A DNA stretch of 64,000 bases from Isoetes taiwanensis (lineage: Eukaryota; Streptophyta; Lycopodiopsida; Isoetales; Isoetaceae). Location of the stretch: assembly GCA_021234155.1 (NCBI GenBank), contig JAJEKV010000103.1, positions 62,001 through 126,000 of the forward strand, read 5' to 3'. Below the pieces are notes generated by a model, which did no database searches, was not told the origin of the DNA, and was given only the letters and a program-made list of their open reading frames with translations. Shown here piece after piece: positions 33,490 to 44,220 of the stretch. Position 1 is the stretch's first letter; each line of letters opens with the position of its first letter. A program made the translations under genes and the position numbers.

Positions 33490-35536
33490 TCCGGAAAAAT
33501 TGCCCTCACAATAAATCTTTATAAACTTGTCACGCCAAGCGCGAGACGTTGGTGCACGTTGCTTACTTAGCACAGAAATCCTTCAGCAATAGCTAACTTG
33601 GATATTTATTTTACAGCTTCCAAGAGATCACTAGTTACATCAACTACTGCACCCTCAAAGAAACCCAAGAAGGACCCAAGGTAGTACAAGAAGAAACTGA
33701 GGAGATAGATCAAACTCTTGGCATCAAGCTAATTTCACGACGGCATAGTCATAACATGCGAGCTAAGTCAAGACTTGCCAGAGATAGTTCTGCCTGAGGG
33801 GTCTGAATGGTATGTTAGTGTGAGCAAGGCAGGCTCAAAGTATGATGTGGTCCTGCATTCGAGGGAAAACAAAGACGCGGCATTAAAAAAAGTAGGGTTA
33901 GTCCTTTCATGCGAAGAGCTTGATGACCAGATCTGTGTCTTCATAATAGAGAAGACCGTAAAGAAGAATCTCAGCATTTCGAAATATAATGTAGGTATAG
34001 ACAAATTCAGGACAATTAAGACAGTAGACGGTGTTACGAAGTATAGCTGGCCCCTTCAAGGCTCACACCATACAGTTTGTTGTGTATGAAGGTGTATCCG
34101 CAGTCCGAAGAATTTTGCAGAAGAAACCATCTTCAAGTTTTTATATATCTGGTTTCGGTGGTAGTGGCAGTGCACTTGAGTCAGAAACTTTGGCCCTAGT
34201 ACCTTTGCCAAAGCCAGTGAAGGAAACAGATAGTGAAAAGAAATCGAGGGTTGATGCTATAGACAAGCTTTTGAAGTCCAAGCAATGATATCCACTTAGT
34301 TTGGACGTAATAAAAAGATAGCCATTGACAAGCTTATAAGATCTCCTAGAGCATCTTTCATATCTAGGATCCTTGATCCCAAACATGCCCTGAGGATACA
34401 GAAGTCCATGGTTGAATTTTCCGCCACAGTATCAAATCCAGCTGATGTTCTACCATGGAACTCAGTCAATGACAAGCCATACCCATGGAAGACAACATTC
34501 AGTGGAGGCAGCGAAGGCGCTTATAGAGAAAATGTATAAGATAGATGCCAAGGAGTATAGAGAGCACTTCAGTTACAGGCAATGTCGAATCCTTAGTCAT
34601 TATACACCTCAACTTGCACTAACTACAATAAGTGCAGACTTGAATACAATTGCAAGTGTGGTACAATACAACTCGAAGTGACTTTGTTTCTTATTCTGCA
34701 ATAATCAACTTGCGCTACGTGCGAGACTACAGACCAATCTTGAACTACAATCTCGCGCGTAGAGTGAGTAAGTTTTTTGTTATCTTGCTTCAGCATACTC
34801 ACACTACGCGCGAAGGGCCTGCAAGTCCATGAAAGACCTCCGTGTCATGAGGGAGGCCATCTTGAAGGAACTCTTTGAGATGTCTTGTATAGCAAACCTA
34901 TCTGAGCAAGGTATCTTGGACATGATGAAAATAACTGATGAAGACCTGTTCAGGTACTTAAAGTGTTCACTTGGATTTCTTCTGACATATAAATCTAGGA
35001 ACACGAAAAAACCAACCCATCTACCATCAAAAATCCATGTGGAGCTGAAGTGCAGAGTCCGTGGAGACTTGGACAAACCTGAGACAGTCTGAGAAACATG
35101 CATGATGAAGTCATGTCAGGGTTTTCTGGTTGTTGCAACCCAGACTATTCCAAAAATAGCTTCATTGTTCGTAGTGGACTATCGAACATACCCTCAGGAT
35201 ATAGACTACTACATCTCCATGCTCTCGAATTGTCTCAAGCAGACCACCAAAGAATACATCACAATTGTGTTCCTGTCTGAACCTGATATCCAAAGATCTT
35301 GCAGGCCACCACTCAGATAGAGGCCAACATGAGTGTACGCCACGGGATGCTGATAGATGGGATGCTTGTTAAGAACATCGTCACTCATGGCATAACAATG
35401 ATCACTTATGTGATCATAAATAAAGTAGCAGATGCAGTTTACGACACATACAAGAGTGGTCTCCAAAAGCTTCCTGAGCCTATACTCAGATTTACAGAGA
35501 AGAAGAGCTTGGATAATTACCATTGGACCGATGAGC

Positions 35537-36089
35537 ATTAGAGGTAATTTGAGATCTCCTTTTGTCCCCATAAGCATCCTCCAATAGAATGAGTACTCTA
35601 CATCAAACTGCAATTAATGCAGCATTAACAACTTCATTGCTGTCGTTTTTTCCCTATAACTTTTGATCTACTCATGAAAATGCTGCGGCGTTTGTTGCAT
35701 TAGATGCAGAATGAAAAGATCTTTCAAGTGATATATGGTTATGATGTATTTCAATACAAGCCATATGTGTTAACCTTAAAAAATATGGTTTTTTGCTCTT
35801 TTCTTATATATTTACATCCCAAAAGATATAACAATGGGTTGTCATTAGAAAGATCTTGAGGAGACGAATCCATTGCCACAAATAGTGTTCGAATCGGAGT
35901 TTTTGATCAAAAGTTATAGTATAAAAATGACACTGCAAAAGTTAGTTAGAACTGCATTAATTACTGTTGCCACATAATACTGGAATAAAATACACTGGAG
36001 CTCTTCTCTTATTGGACAGTTTAAAAAGCTGATGTGGCTTTTTAAGCATCCCTTAATGGGACAAAATGAGATCTCAAATTACCTCTAAT
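35537..36089. mobile_element. 553-bp terminal-inverted-repeat insertion (MITE-like)
   Basis: The ends are a perfect 22-bp inverted repeat beginning ATTA and continuing GAGGTAATTTGAGATCTC, then partly conserved inwards (TTTTGTCCC, AAGCATCC). The flanking dinucleotide GC occurs at 35,535-35,536 and 36,090-36,091. Removing the element plus one GC joins the decayed coding frame on both sides without a shift. The interior is AT-rich and non-coding. The 2-bp GC duplication does not fit TA- or TTA-specific superfamilies, so the family is open. Confidence 0.75.
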
Positions 36090-36255
36090 GCTTACCTCCA
36101 ACCTGACCGCGGAGGATTATGAGAAGGAATTAGAGTACAAGCAGGTTGGCCTGAAGGGAGGCGCAGTGAACAAGTGAATACTGAGCTCAAACTTGGCTTT
36201 CTACCTCGTGGATACATTTGTACCCAAGGGAGGCTTAGTCTATGACTACTTTGTC

Positions 36256-36820
36256 AATCCAATGTAGCCCATAGTTGAGACCTCAGTACCCTATCAAAGG
36301 TCCTTTGAAAATCAACAATGGCAACATACGCTGGCTTCTTCGTCCCTTTCACAGTATCAAAAATTGCTTTCAAAACTAACAGAAGATTGCCCAGATCTGA
36401 ATCCAGCTTGTGTCTCAGTCCTTTTGTCATTAAACTCGGCCCAAATACTTATTTTGGTTTCCAGGATAAATGCCAAAAGTTTCAGAAACAGACAACTCAC
36501 TAGGATGGTTCTATAGTTACTAATCTCATTGACAGAACCATCTTTATGCACAAGCACCACTCGATTTACTTGCCACGATAAAGGAAATCCATGCATGAGG
36601 GCTTTCGTGAGCAGTCAGCCACAATGGGATAAATCCTCGGACCAGCCCATTTTAGATGCTCGGCACACAAACCTTGTATTTTAGATGCTTTACCATTTGC
36701 TAGGCGAGAGATCCCTGACGAAACTTCCTCTATTGTAATTATCAAATTTGCACTTATGGGTTGCCATAAAACATTTGCCGAGAGATTGAATTCATTGTGT
36801 CTATTTTTTCGAAGCATGCT
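36256..36820 (-). mobile_element. LINE reverse-transcriptase fragment
   Basis: Minus-strand pieces in order: EEVSSGISRLANGKASKIQG then LCAEHLKWAGP (36,735-36,640); LSWQVNRVVLVHKDGSVNEI then SNYRTI (36,585-36,500); LETKISIWAEF with TQAGFRSG (36,470-36,390); and AYVAIVDFQRTFDRV (36,335-36,280), the motif-A Asp of a reverse transcriptase. This is the fingers-to-palm start of a non-LTR element RT. Frameshifts and a broken 3' side, which ends at the junction with the decayed gene at about 36,255, make it inactive. Confidence 0.75.
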
Positions 36821-37055
36821 CCAAAAGTTTTTTTTTTGAGAGAGAGAGATATGTATTTAATACGTTTGCAAACCACCAGGCCTATGAGACGTTCAAAACT
36901 GTACATTCAACATTGTAAAAAATATCTTCTAATGCATCCTCGGAAAGAAATGCATCAGATCTCTCCCACTCATCTTCCTGTTTCTCTTTACCACTAATAT
37001 CCTTTAGCACACTTTTCATGTCATTTCAATTATAAAGTTACCTATGATGTTTCCT

Positions 37056-37110
37056 CAGAGAGAGAGAGAGAGAGAGAGAGGGAGGGAGAGAGGGAGGGAG
37101 GAGAGAGAGG
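37056..37110. repeat. (GA)n/(GGGA)n microsatellite
   Basis: About thirteen GA units followed by GGGA-type variants. A simple purine-rich repeat. Confidence 0.9.
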
Positions 37111-37514
37111 TGAAAAGTTATAGCAATTATTATAAAAAACATACAACAAGTAGATGTATGATTGAGCATTAGAGTTGTATGGGGAACCATTTGGTTTATT
37201 AACCAGTATGGGTCCCTCAAGCTCTTTTATTCTTCAAGGAGTAAATCCATGATACTTATGACATCTTCAATGTTGACGCTTGACTTATAAAGTATAAAGT
37301 CACTCAAAGTTACACACGAAAAACACAAGAAAAGCAGAGCAACAACAAGGAAGGGACAAGGAGATGAGCATTTGGTATTGAAAATGATAGTGGAAAGTGT
37401 GATGCCGTTTTCGTTTGGTTTTCATTTTCGATAACTATGTAGCAAAAAATTATCATAGTTACAAACCCCTTCACACCCTTACTAAACACTTATACAGTCT
37501 TAGAGCTCTATGAT

Positions 37515-38575
37515 TGGGGCCATCAGCTACATTTGTTCAGGGTACTGGCGGAATCCGTTCTTCTGTACGGGGTGGAGGTCTGGGGCTTGGTGGTATCCTT
37601 GGCGACTTGGAATGACTTAGCAGAAAGCCTTCTTAGCACGAGCACTTGGCGTGAAATCCACGGTCCCATATCAAATACTGTTGTAGGAGATGGGATTTCT
37701 ACCTCTTTAGAGGGCCCTTGATAGACACATCGTCTATCTCCAGAAGGTTGTCAATATGGACGATGCTTGTCTTCCGCATCGGGCTTACACCATAGCAATG
37801 GGTCCACGGCGGTTCAAAGCCTGTTGGAAGGACAAGAAAGCTCAATGGTTTGCCAGATGGAATGTGCAGGAGCACAGGTGCATACAGGTAGACACAGAGA
37901 CAGACCAGGACAGCCTGAGGCATTACCTTGACACTTGTTTCCTCAGTGAGCTTTGGGACCCTAGGGCCCTGGAGCAAGTTAAAACGGCACATTATAAGAA
38001 ACACATAAACCCCACACTGGACTGCAGCCCACAACGCTACCGGCATTCACGTCTGCCTATGAAAAAGCGCAGGCTTATCACTTTTATTCACACAGGTGAC
38101 CACCATCTCCGCATTGAGACAAGCAGGTGAATTGGAGAACCACACTAGGATAGGCTTTGTTAGTGCTGCCAGATGGGAGCCATTGAGGATGAATGTCACA
38201 CTTTTCAGAGCTGTCCAGTATATCATCAGATCCGAGCACGCTACGCTCTCTTGGTCAAGCCAGACAAGCCATTACACATGATACTGAGCATGATCTCGGT
38301 GCGCTCACTAGGACCATACATACAGGAGGTAATGGGTCTGAGAGCTCGCATATGCCCCCAGACAACCACTTGATGGGCAAGAAATACTCCATGATGTGTA
38401 TATGTATATTTGTACAGTTGTCAGCAGTCTTATTGCTGCCACGGTTTTTCCCTCGAAAACCCTTCGTGCGGGGGTTTTTTAACCCGGGCAGCAATATGCC
38501 TGTTGCGCTCTTGTATTGCGTCCCATAGGCCGATTGGCCTCCGTGGACGATATAAGTCATTCAATTCAATTCAAT
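37515..38575 (+). mobile_element. LINE 3' half: RT thumb, zinc-knuckle-like end, structured 3' UTR
   Basis: The plus strand reads AESVLLYGVEVWG (37,545-37,585), the conserved block after the RT palm in non-LTR elements. Decayed connecting sequence (FARWNVQEHRC and others) follows, then MGAIEDECHTFQSCPVYHQI near 38,173-38,232, the CxxC...HxxxxC zinc-finger-like tail of such proteins. Behind it come the GGTTTTTCCC block (38,447), the hairpin CCCATAGGCCGATTGGCCTC (38,521-38,540), CGTGGACG and a (TCAAT)n-like tail. The 5' part is missing. Several frameshifts; inactive. Confidence 0.7.
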
Positions 38576-38689
38576 ATTTTCTAAAACATTTCTTAGAACA
38601 TGGCAATGTATTGCCGATGGATGTCAGTATTTCATTCATTTCTTTGGAATGTTAACTTCATTTTCATTGATTTCCCCTTCAGATTTTCA
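38576..38689. other. Boundary between two LINE pieces
   Basis: AT-rich sequence of unknown origin between the tail of one LINE copy and the coding part of the next. Confidence 0.3.
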
Positions 38690-39350
38690 TATCCATTTCC
38701 GTGGAAGAGCAACTTTATTTTCATTTACTTTGCTTTCAAGCTGTGGATCAGCATTAGGAAACTTAGAGCAAGACAACAACCCCAGTTTACGGATAGTGGG
38801 ATTACCAAAAAAAGCTTTTTGCTTGGACATGGACATTAATGCAGCCACACAGTTCTTCACAGACACCATGCATATTCAAAGGTCGGAGATTGTCACAGCA
38901 CGAAGAGTGGGCGCTTTGAGACCGGACTGGCCGCGCCAAATACTTGTATAGTTTCATAAATTATAGTTTAGAGTATATGTCCTCTCGCATGGCAGCCACC
39001 TTAAGGAACACACATTTTTCTGCGCATGAGGATCTATCCCCAATACAATTGACCCGACCACCTGAAGAACTATGCAAGATAAGAGAGGCGAGATTGCAGA
39101 AGAAATGGGCAGTGTATAGAGGAGGCATAGCTATAATCCGTGACCAGTCGCCTCAGGACCCCTGATTGGATGTCTAGTTGCCATGTTGGTGTTTCTTCTT
39201 CCTTTTGGTTTTTGTTATTTTGTTACTATGTTTGGTGATGGGGTTTAATCATAAGTTTTTTTTTGGTTTGTTGCCCTTGCACGGACCTTCCCATAACCCG
39301 CTTGGGTTCCATGGACTATCTTCTATCCGTTTATCTTCAATACATCAATA
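38690..39350 (+). mobile_element. LINE ORF1-only copy with its own 3' end
   Basis: Two overlapping frames (about 38,690-38,951 and 38,944-39,165) encode a protein resembling L1-type ORF1: SLRIVGLPKKAF, INAATQFFTDTMHI, VTARRVGALRPDWPRQILV, then after a frameshift KKWAVYRGGIAIIRD. ORF1 proteins bind the element RNA. The frame ends at 39,165 and is followed at once by a 3' UTR whose hairpin CCCATAACCCGCTTGGGTTC (39,291-39,310) matches the two other LINE ends in this window. The RT gene is absent between them, so this copy has an internal deletion or is a non-autonomous ORF1-only derivative. Confidence 0.6.
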
Positions 39351-40138
39351 CTGCAATGCCATGTTATGGGCTTCATGATTGCATCACCCATATTATTAAG
39401 AAATGTAGTACTCTCTCACAGGGATAGCATGTCCATGCTTATTCTCCATTCCTTACAATATGCTCTCTTATCCCTTACAATATGCATGGTCCTATAAACT
39501 GAAGCAGCACACAACCCTTACAATATGCATGGTCCTATAAACTGAAGAAGCACACAAGCTTTGCCTAAGAGTTGAGCTAACGATTTGAAAAGTCTGTTTT
39601 GTTGGCACCTTCCTAGACTTGAGACAATCATGTTAGTTCTATTTGTAAAAAGACAAACAAAAGGATCTCATTAAATAGTTCACATTCATAAGAACACAAA
39701 CGAAAGGATCTAGCTTCTAGAAACTATATCCAGAAAATAGTTCATATGATACCTAGTGAAAAGTTATACATTGTACAAATAAAAGAGGCTTCCGTCCCTC
39801 TTTTGGATTTCTACAAGGCCAAAAGTCTGGCTTTACAAAATCTGCAACGCGGCCACAGGTGGCCAAATTGGAGGTGAAATAACCTAACCCTATACATTTC
39901 TTTGCTCATGTCTTTGCTTTTCTTCTCCCCTTATTGCTACAAAATTTGACGTTTCTAGCTTATTTCTAGAAAGCCCATGCATAACTCTCAAAAACTTCCT
40001 GCTATCTCAGACGCATGTCCAATTTACAACCTAAATAAAGGCCTACCAACATTAAAAACATCAGACACACTGCTACCACAAAAGATATCTTCAATAGGGT
40101 TGAACTCAATCCCTCGATCAACTATAAGAAGAGAAAGC
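39351..40138. other. Spacer downstream of the PUF gene with a 43-bp duplication
   Basis: CCCTTACAATATGCATGGTC and the rest of a 43-bp unit occur twice in direct tandem at 39,472-39,514 and 39,515-39,557. The remainder is AT-rich and contains the presumed 3' UTR of the PUF gene, which is on the minus strand and ends at 40,139. Confidence 0.6.
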
Positions 40139-43100
40139 TCATTTCTTTAAATTGGTACGTGAAAGAATTCGTTTCCCGTAAGGACTATTGCGCAATCCTG
40201 GAACATGTGGCCGTATTGCTTCAACTAAACTGCCATGAAGGGACCCCTGTAATGAAGAAAATAAACATAAGAGGCGCAAACAACATTTCAGATTTCAATC
40301 AGATTAGATCAGATTCATCCTGCAATCAGCAGTATTTCATCTCCTCGCCACAGCAAACACCTTCCACTTCATCAACATCCAGTAAGAGATGCTGATCCTG
40401 TAATCATTTACTGAGGATATCTTGTATAGAAGTTATGCTAGAATATGCATAAGTTTGACCAGTATTCAGGTCCTATGCATCTTTGTGCAAATTAGGGATC
40501 TTCCTAGGGATGCTGGTCTTGTGATAGTTTGAGGATATCTTGTATGGAGCTTATATAAATCTGACTGGACTTCAGGTGATATACATCTCGTGCAAATTAA
40601 GATCTTCATGGAGCAATTGCAGCTTAGAAATCACAGACATTCTATATCTATCTATAACGCTTCCTGGTTCCCAATACAAATCACAATTCAATATATTACA
40701 CTTGATCTATTTTGTGAATGTTAATTAAATGGAATCTTATATCATGTCTTGCACTTGAATAACAAGACCTATGCATAGTAGCAAAGAGTTAAGAAAAGAC
40801 ATTGCTCTCCATACCTTTGAAACTGACAATGCACATTGAATCACGTAATTGGCATATTCATGATGCAGCAACTGGTTCAAACAAGAGCTTTTCACGAGTT
40901 CACGTATGATAAACTCTTTGCTCTCATCATCCCCCACCTTCAGACACTTCTCAACCACGTTGCTGCTAAATTTCTGAAGTGCTAAAAGTGGATAATTCCC
41001 TTTCAATTTCCAGATAATGTCCTTTGATGCCCCAGGAAGCTTTAGATCGAGAACATATTGCACCACATAGTTGCTGCAGAAGAAGAGCAAGACACAAACA
41101 TGAGAAGACCAGATAACAACCAAGTGCATAATGTAGTGTAGCAGGATGGCACGCACCCATATGCATCCTGAGAAAGAGTAAGTGCATTTGAAGCAATCTC
41201 CATAATGAGACGATGCTTTTGGGCACCTTTTGCAAAGTCAACACAGCGTTGAAGCACGCAACAGCCATGACGATGTGTAGCAATCTCAACGCAGTGAGAT
41301 GATGCCGCCTCAAAGATGAACTGCCACAAGAAATTGTGTTGAGCAAGAATGAAGATTGGAAAGAAACAATCAAATATATACCTGGTTGTCATCATTACTA
41401 AGACGTTGCAAACATCGTTGAATCACATGGTTACCATTCAAGTCCTTGATCAAGGACACAACTCCAGGTTTCAGTGCAGATGTGACCATTGTCACCTGTT
41501 CAACTGGTTTTAATGTTTCTACAAGCTTTTGTACAGCCCTAGTACTGCAAGTTCAGAAAATAAGACTTGTCAAAATATGCAAACCTTATTACCTTCTAAT
41601 TACCTTCTAGCTCACATGAAAACTACAAACATACCCATGCATGCTGAGTGAAATCTGGACGAGTTGCCCTTTGGCCGTAACTACCTGCAAAATCTCATTT
41701 CTCTGACTTTCACTGCAAACCTCTAAAAGCTTTTGAACCAGATAGTTTCCAAAGGGATCTACCATCAATTCTGAAATATGATCAACTATCTCTCTGAATA
41801 TGCTCTCTATATCTTCAGGGCTTCCTTCTTCAAATTTTCTTTGTAAAAGCCTACATCCATATTGGTCCCCCCATCGAATATACACGACCTTTTACCTCTT
41901 CCATAGTTGTAACTTTAGACTGTGCATGTTGTGACATAAGACCAGTCATTACATAGGATGGAATTTCAACTTCAATATTATTGCTAGAAGACTGAATGTG
42001 AGATTGCGAGCTAGGGAAAAACAATTTCACTAGACCTTCAGCAGATGAAGCAGCAACATGCTTATTATCTCGAAACAACTCTGCCTTTCTCTGAATCTCA
42101 GAAGCAAACAGAGATCTGCCAGGAAATAAAACTCCCTTTTTCAGCAACACTTTCTGTTGAAATGTGTCCAACCGTGCATTATTAGATCCTACAGGGACAT
42201 CAATCTTTTCAGAATACATATTGTTCAAATTGGCAGTTGCACTTGAGCTGGAGCAAGAACATGGATTAGTGTTACAACCATTAACCCTTGAAGAAGAAGC
42301 ACCAAAAGCTCCCTCACTGGAATGTTCATTCCAGTTATTAAGCTGCCCTAATGAATTTTGCTTCATCTTGGGCACCTGCAACTTCCTATTGTTAAACCCC
42401 CCTGCATGAATGAAAGCTTGTTGTCTGGATCCCATAGAAATGGTGGACTCTGCTGTACCAAAATTAGGCTGGACAACACCATCCGGTGTAAAAAAATAAT
42501 GTTGTAAAAGCTGTGGTTGAAATTGCCCTAGGCAATTTACATTCGGCATGAAGTTTCCAGTCTGTCCTGAATCCAAACTATGAAAGTAATGCCCGTTAGA
42601 GATCCCATTGACCCTTTGCATGCCTGCTAAGTTCAGATCATTAAGACCATGATTATCAACGGATGCTCTAGATGTATAAAAATCTGGAATGATTGCTCCA
42701 TTGTTTTGAGATCCTAATCCAAAAATGCTTTCAACTGGAATAAGGCCCTGCTTTGTCTTCAACTGCATGGTGGGTTGATGAAATCCATTGAGAATTGATT
42801 TCTCAGAAGTATTATGTGCCATCGAACCATTGCCAGATTTCGTTATTCCGTTACAATCTTCTTCCCGATAAGCAGGCCCAATCCCGCTGGGCCTGTTTAT
42901 GGTAGAAACATGGCGCCCATTTCCATTATACTCTGATCCTTTCTCTAAACTCAGATCCTGAAGTGTAGATGATATTATTTCTTCTCCGACAGACCCATCA
43001 GATGAGGAACCCTGCAAATGCCGGTTTGGAGAGCCATTTTTCTCGCTATAGAGACTATTATTATGGGCATAAAATGAAGAAGCATTTTCAGAACCTGATC

Positions 43101-43341
43101 CCATGGAAGATGCATCAGAACCTACCGATTTACGATCGGGGGACTCTTCCGCACCAGTTTGCCTTTTGAATAAATCATCATAAGTCTTGTTTCGGTCGAA
43201 TCCCTTGTTAGTTGCTTCTGGAGGCGAAGAAAACATGCCATGGTTCCGGGCTCTGTGAAGGTCGTCTAAATGAGGAGGGGCGGATGTAGCGCGAGGGATT
43301 TCGCATAATAACTGTTCGAATTCTTCATCATCCTGCTCCAT
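40139..43341 (-). CDS. PUM: Pumilio/PUF RNA-binding protein, five coding exons, one frameshift
   Basis: Coding exons (minus): 43,341-41,635; 41,544-41,382; 41,320-41,157; 41,073-40,815; 40,246-40,139. All junctions are GT-AG and keep phase. The first 480 residues are low-complexity but start like Arabidopsis APUM12-type proteins (MEQDDEEFEQLLCEIP). Eight PUF repeats follow, with base-contact sets DQYGCRLLQ (R1), FGNYLVQ, HGTRAVQ, NGNHVIQ, HGCCVLQ, YGNYVVQ, SSNVVEK and YANYVIQ (R8), then the cap SPYGKRILSRTNLKK. R5-R8 with C..Q, NYQ, SNE and NYQ predict the UGUA core in target 3' UTRs; PUF proteins repress or destabilise mRNA in the cytoplasm. I chose the Met at 43,341 because an acceptor (TTTTTTTTTGCAG) lies ten bases upstream, implying a 5' UTR intron. 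A C6 run at 41,867-41,872 breaks the frame just before R1, needing -1 or +2 bases; the family alignment favours two lost bases. About 800 residues if corrected. Confidence 0.88.
40386..40615. repeat. ~118-bp tandem duplication inside the last PUF intron
   Basis: GAGATGCTGATCCTGT (40,386) and GGGATGCTGGTCTTGT (40,507) begin two diverged copies. Both continue through GAGGATATCTTGTAT, a CAGGT segment and GTGCAAATTA..GATCTTC. It lies within the intron between the last two PUF exons. Confidence 0.7.
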
Positions 43342-44220
43342 TTCAGACTGCAAAAAAAAATGCCCTGCTTTCACATATGCAAAAGCATCCTATCCCCGAA
43401 GAAGGAAGGCCTTTCCGACTCAACTTCTTATTAACAAAATGGCATATACAATTCACCAAACATCATGTCATGCTGAATCGGCCCGAACTGCATCAACTTG
43501 ATTCACGCCTTCGGCGTGTTGAAATCAGTCGCTAGAATTCGAATCAAAACCAACCACCCACTATACAAATCAATCCATCTTCTTCATCATGACGTGAAAA
43601 TTCCGAAACCAATGAGCAAAAGCAGAAACGCATCAAATTTCAATCTGGGGACGGATTTTCAAATAGATTAAGGACCCAAAAGCTGGGATTAGGCGATACG
43701 GCACCAAATCGATTGACCAAAATTGGAGGGTAATGAGAACGCCCTATTGGGCGAGGATCAGAATTGCATGGGTGGGATATAATTGGGCAGGGCAGGACGC
43801 CGGAACAGAAAGAAGGAAGGCTTCAGAGGGACGACATAGCTAGAATGAAAAAAAAAACCAAACGAAGGGGACCGTCAAAGTATACGGGAGGCGAAAAAGC
43901 TAGGGCAAAAACGTGGCGGCGGCGACAGCTCTTAACCGTACATTTCTAGCCCTTCAATGTCACTGCCATAAATCCCAGTCTAATCCTGTCGCTCCGACGC
44001 CCTTATAACTTCCCGTGTTTCTTTCCAAACGCTAGGATTGTTTATCCCTTTCAAGACTTGTTGGGGAATTCTTTCTCCGGACGTTACGTTCTCTTGCAAT
44101 TCTATTAATTTCGCTTGGAACTGAATTTTGTTGGTGACGTGGACGTTTTGGCCACGTGGATAAAGACAGGTCGTGAGAAGATTCACTTTTGGTGTCGGGC
44201 GGTTGATGTTGTGCCACGTC
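43342..44220 (-). promoter_or_regulatory. 5' UTR intron and promoter region of the PUF gene
   Basis: A strong polypyrimidine tract and CAG at 43,351 mark the acceptor of an intron in the 5' UTR. The first, non-coding exon must lie further up, but I could not fix its donor. Around 44,150-44,160 the sequence GGCCACGTGGAT contains a perfect G-box (CACGTG), with GCCACGTCG near 44,212. These bind bZIP or bHLH factors in plants. A role for them here is inference from position only. Confidence 0.4.

Larger units (their letters stand above)
32536..36255 (+). pseudogene. Decayed spliced gene with amino-methyltransferase-like motifs
   Basis: Exon 1 is ATGGAAACTAAAG (32,536-32,548) followed by a GT donor. 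It joins in phase to CTTCCAAGAG after TTTTACAG near 33,616, giving a basic N-terminus with a KKPKK nuclear-signal-like motif. Coding pieces follow in shifting frames: IVLPEGSEWYVSVSKAGSKY (33,781 on); FYISGFGG (34,139); AIDKLIRSPRASFISRIL (34,318); an ARM-like helical block (34,829-35,090); IASLFVVDYRTYPQDIDYYI near 35,158-35,217; and FYLVDTFVPKGGLVYDYFV near 36,200-36,255. The last two resemble, in order, the region of motif IV and motif I (xDxFxG) of beta-class N4/N6 DNA amino-methyltransferases; both are degenerate, so function is a guess. Frameshifts, stops and the insertion at 35,537-36,089 make it a pseudogene. It ends at a junction with LINE sequence. Confidence 0.45.

Noticed and set aside
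32536-36255. Insertion of giant-virus DNA as source of the methyltransferase-like gene
   Set aside because: The first exon and intron have ordinary plant splice sites and the region is AT-rich like its surroundings; no neighbouring viral-type genes are seen.
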